52,890 nucleotides of DNA. It comes from Nemertoderma westbladi. Taxonomy: Eukaryota; Xenacoelomorpha; Nemertodermatida; Nemertodermatidae. Below are positions 50,060-52,890 of the stretch, in pieces; within the stretch, counting starts at the first letter, position 1, and each line of letters starts with the position of its first letter. Below the pieces are notes generated by a model. It saw only the letters and a program-made list of their open reading frames with translations. It searched no databases and was not told where the DNA came from. Both the position numbers and the translations under genes were made by a program. The stretch lies in NCBI GenBank assembly GCA_032718475.1, contig JAUCBJ010000821.1, forward strand, positions 1 to 52,890. The letters run 5' to 3'.

Positions 50060-50247
50060 TGTAGCGCCTTGTCGATAGCTAGATACGCGATGTCATAAAA
50101 CAGTTCCTCGTAGGTATTGTACTCAGCTTGGACCACCCGAACGGTAATCCTGAATCGTCCGACGTTCGTTCCTTGTACTTCAACTTCGACGTGCCAGATT
50201 CCTGGCTCAACTTGGATTATATCAATGGGTGTGATCGATACTTCCAT
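50056..50247 (-). CDS. Small ORF upstream of element C gag
   Basis: 63 codons from an ATG (50245-50247), ending in a TGA that overlaps the gag ATG by the four bases ATGA. Composition is protein-like with beta-strand character (IWHVEVEVQGTNVGRFRITV). No family is recognised. The overlap would suit termination-reinitiation coupling, a mechanism known from some non-LTR elements and viruses but not, to my knowledge, usual for BEL/Pao elements. Confidence 0.5.
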   Translation of the reverse strand: MEVSITPIDIIQVEPGIWHVEVEVQGTNVGRFRITVRVVQAEYNTYEELFYDIAYLAIDKALQ

Positions 50248-50412
50248 TCCCTGTTAACAACTCTCCAAATATGTGATCTGCCGACTACGAGTTGGTTAGA
50301 TCGAGTTTGTTGATTAATTAAACCACGACTTCGTCTTAACTCAAATACCAGAGTTTCCTCGTAGTGGGTGCTGGCAAGCACGTAGAGAGTTTTGAAGAGT
50401 ATTGAAGGATTC

Positions 50413-50515
50413 TCAACTTCCACCAGTTGAAGTTGGCTGCGTTTTACTCTCAATTTTGACACCCTGTCAAAATTGACCATAATTATTCTCAATTTTGACA
50501 CCCTGTCAAAATTGA
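50413..50515. repeat. Three consecutive hairpins upstream of element C
   Basis: CAACTTC…GAAGTTG (50414-50435) is followed by two identical perfect 12-bp stems TCAATTTTGACA-CCC-TGTCAAAATTGA (50450-50476 and 50489-50515), 39 bp apart, and a third partial copy near 50528. They lie 160-270 bp before the first element C ORF, in the region where an LTR or leader should be. Confidence 0.85.
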
Positions 50516-50539
50516 CCACATTAATTATTCTCAATTTTG

Positions 50540-50885
50540 TTGCCGTTATCCCAACACCAGGGGGGAAAAACGCCGATGCTGGAGACGTGACTTTACAGAC
50601 CACCGAGCCCCGGCCAGTCACCGGATATTGATTGTGGAGAAGGAATGATTTCTGAGATGCAGGTTGCGGTTGAGAAAAAGCTGCATTAGTTGGATATACT
50701 CTTTAATGTAACTGAACTCTGTTGAACCTGATTGAGAATAATTTTGGGCTTCCCCAAATCAATATACACCAAATATTCACAATAATTATACACGACAATA
50801 TAAATCCCTACAGTATATTATTTAATTACCCACTGTTCGCTCAGATTTTAGCCTAACTAATGTTCCCCAGATTTTCCCTCGGTCC
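50540..50885. other. Probable 5' leader or flank of element C
   Basis: Noncoding. On the minus strand, near 50556-50535, it reads ctggtgttgggataacggc, which has the look of a TGG-type primer-binding site, but no LTR end next to it could be proven. Confidence 0.3.
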
Positions 50886-51730
50886 TAGTCTTGATGCCGC
50901 AGTGTCGGTGTCGGTCGACCCTGTCGCGTGTCCGTTCCACCCCTCCCGAACCCCGAAGGGAACGATCATCGAGAACCAGCACGGCTTGGCTAAGGGTCGG
51001 TCCAGTCGGTAGACTCTGTCGCGTATCCGTACCACCCCTCTCGAACCCCGAAGGGATCGGTCATCGAGAACCAGTACGGCTTGGCTAGGAGTCTGTCGTG
51101 TCGGTGGACCCGTTCGCGTGTCCGTCCCACCCCTCACGAACCCCGAAGGGTTCGATCATCGAGAACCAGTACGGCTTGGCTAGGGGTCCGTCGGTTCATC
51201 GCAGAAACCCAACCACCTAGGCTTTCCGAGTCCCTTTCAGGCTCGTAGTCGCTTCGGCAACCGAGAAACTGCTCCGAACAGTCGGTAGGCCAGTAGAGTC
51301 TAGTCCTTTGTCTTTCGACCCCGTCGCGTGTCCGTCCCACCCCTCACGAACCCCGAAGGGAACGATCATCGAGAACCAGTACGGCTTGGCTAAGGGGTCT
51401 GTCGTCGGTCCCGTCGCAAATCCCTGTTACAAGCAGTCAGCGTTCCGAGTTCTTTTCAGTCTCGTAATAACTGCTGTTGACCAGAGACCGCTAAGGGCAG
51501 TCCTCGTCAAACCCTTCCTCCGTAAGTCGGTAGACCCTTTCGCGTGTCCGTCCCACCCCTCACGAACCCCGAAGGGAACGATCATCGAGAACCAGTACGG
51601 CTTGGCTAGGGGTCTGTCGTGTCGTTTCCCGTCGCAAATCCCTGACACAAGCAGTCAGCGTTCCGAGTTCTTTTCAGTCTCGTAATAACTGCTGTTGGCC
51701 AGGGACCGCTAAGGGCAGTCCTTGTCCTTT
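50886..51730. repeat. Complex tandem array next to element C
   Basis: A block containing cgaaccccgaagggaacgat and catcgagaaccagtacggct recurs near 50947, 51037, 51138, 51347 and 51563, with spacing from 90 to 216 bp. A second block at 51413-51510 and 51635-51728 (tccgagttcttttcagtctc) alternates with it, giving a 216-bp higher-order unit at the right end. A variant of that second block lies at 51222-51275. Short open frames inside are repeat artefacts. Confidence 0.85.
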
Positions 51731-52780
51731 AGGCCTGGCGCGTTACCAAAACCACCTCTACAGGCAGCAGGAAGTTGGCCAGGGCCTAATAGTAATCAGG
51801 CTAACCTGAATACTGCTTGAATTTTCCATCCCCCCCTGGCCCTTATAAACATGAAATTAGTCCCGTACCCTGTAAGTCGCCCCAAAGTTCGCCCATAAAT
51901 CGCCCCCAGTTTATAGAATGTGCCCAAAACCCATGGTCCCGCACCCAGTAGTAATATCGGAATAATCATTTTAAATCAATACAAAAAATATTCAACTCGC
52001 GTTATGGAAAGTTGAAATACCGCGAACACGCGCTTTTAGACCTTTAGCAGTTTAACCCGCTAATTTTAGGTGTCTTCTAGTTTATAAATCGACTTTAGCC
52101 TATAACAAATATTTGTTGCATATAAGATATAAAGTTACACTAGCCGAAGCCAGCCTATGTGCGACCATTCACCCACAGTTAAGGGAGACTGGATTTGGAG
52201 GCTCTGACCTTATTGTAGACTTACTGTACTATTCGATTGATCGTTAATATATAATCTCTAACAACTATTATTTACTTTCGGGAAATATTAACAGTTCCTT
52301 TAGGACGTGGCGCTCTAAGTATGTAAACAGAGGTATGACTTACACTAAACACAACGGGATGGCTAGTGATTTTCGTATAAAGCGCATTCTTTAGGAAATG
52401 CTTTGTTATCTGTCACACTCATGCACACTACCGCACACTGCTGCACACTGATCTGCCGACCTTCACTGAATTTGATCATATATAAAGAGAATAGCAACCG
52501 ACACATGTAGGGATTATGAAATAGCATTCAATTCACTCCAAAACCACTATAATGTAAGTGCGGATGCACTTTAACCTGAGCGTTTGTTCCTACTTTTGTA
52601 CAAAATAATATGGAATATGTAAATGTAATGGCCCATTTACTACAGACATATATTCCTAATGTAAAAGTGAAATTGTATTTCATTCAAAAATTGAATAGAA
52701 TAAAATATTTAAAAAAATAAAAACATACACACCAAATAAAATATTATCATATTAAAATTGTAAAACTACTACCAGCTGTG
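51731..52780. other. Intergenic, nothing recognised
   Basis: About 1 kb of mostly AT-rich sequence without an open frame or RNA gene. A small triplication of ctgcacact occurs near 52430-52450. Confidence 0.35.
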
Positions 52781-52890
52781 ACAGCTGTGGACCAGCTGTG
52801 GTAGGCCGTCGGGGGGGGGGGGGGGGTGGACCAGGTGGGGGAGGCCGCGCGGTGGGGGCGGGGGGGGGGGTGGACCAGGTGGGGGAGGCC
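52781..52890. repeat. G-rich low-complexity tail
   Basis: Runs of up to about 16 G with repeats of gtggaccaggtgggggaggc. It could form G-quadruplexes, but such a run at the end of a window may also reflect sequencing or assembly error. Confidence 0.6.

Larger units (their letters stand above)
43370..50247 (-). mobile_element. BEL/Pao-type element C, all domains present
   Basis: Minus-strand order: a 63-codon ORF, gag with coiled coil, then a long frame with gag core, zinc fingers, protease, RT and RNase H, then integrase and DUF5641-like C-terminus. Two frame changes split it (near 48650-48726 and 44700-44750). Catalytic substitutions in RT and RNase H make this copy inactive on its own. LTRs were not matched. 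Confidence 0.88.

Noticed and set aside
50520-50560. Primer-binding site on the minus strand (tggtgttgggataacggc)
   Set aside because: The sequence fits the general form, but without a defined LTR end or a matching tRNA 3' end it cannot be claimed.
52781-52890. G-quadruplex or telomere-like signal at the window end
   Set aside because: It lacks a regular telomere repeat, and long G runs at a sequence end are often technical.

Overview
The window is nuclear DNA of an animal, and almost all of it is repeats and transposable elements. Metazoan origin is suggested by a BEL/Pao retrotransposon cluster, CR1/L2-type LINE parts, a Ty3/gypsy fragment and a seven-blade WD40 gene with a eukaryotic AATAAA poly(A) signal. 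A marine or early-branching invertebrate such as a sponge or cnidarian would fit the repertoire, but the sequence alone does not settle the phylum. No tRNA, rRNA or CRISPR array was seen.

Layout. 1-6150: AT-rich repeat DNA with several tandem families (about 163, 250 and 110 bp), a dispersed repeat that contains pairs of hairpins, and a 1.3-kb GAGCC pentanucleotide satellite. 6184-11346 (minus strand): a decayed CR1/L2-like LINE. It has a SAP + SGNH-esterase ORF1 split over three frames, and an ORF2 whose polytopic membrane-like N-terminus, 2A-like NPGP motif and APE endonuclease are followed by a decayed linker and no reverse transcriptase. Perfect 43-bp repeats (nine copies) break ORF2. 11347-14310: a dead LINE reverse-transcriptase (RT) fragment, a 177-bp duplication, a small charged ORF and an antisense Ty3/gypsy RT fragment. 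14311-15310: a 59-bp satellite. 15628-17411: a LINE copy with an intact RT frame, truncated at its 5' end, with target-site duplications.

17779-18909 holds the only convincing host gene, an uninterrupted WD40-repeat protein with a C-terminal Cys4 motif. A 6-kb array of about 330 18-bp units starts almost directly after its poly(A) signal. 25012-28300 is a CT-rich satellite punctuated by short GC-rich hairpins; another LINE copy inserted into it with a 19-bp target-site duplication.

28329-50247 (minus strand) carries three BEL/Pao-type elements in a row. Element A (28329-32882) has a long gag, a zinc knuckle and a protease but no RT. Element B (34567-41797) has gag, protease, RT and RNase H but has lost the integrase core. 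Element C (43370-50247) has every domain, but carries substitutions at catalytic residues of RT and RNase H. Many of the defects (five in-frame TGA codons and both missense changes) fit CpG deamination. The right end (50250-52890) holds hairpins, a complex tandem array that shares a motif with the BEL gag genes, and a G-rich low-complexity tail.

The elements do not form one pathway. They record successive insertion, satellite expansion and mutational decay around one host gene.
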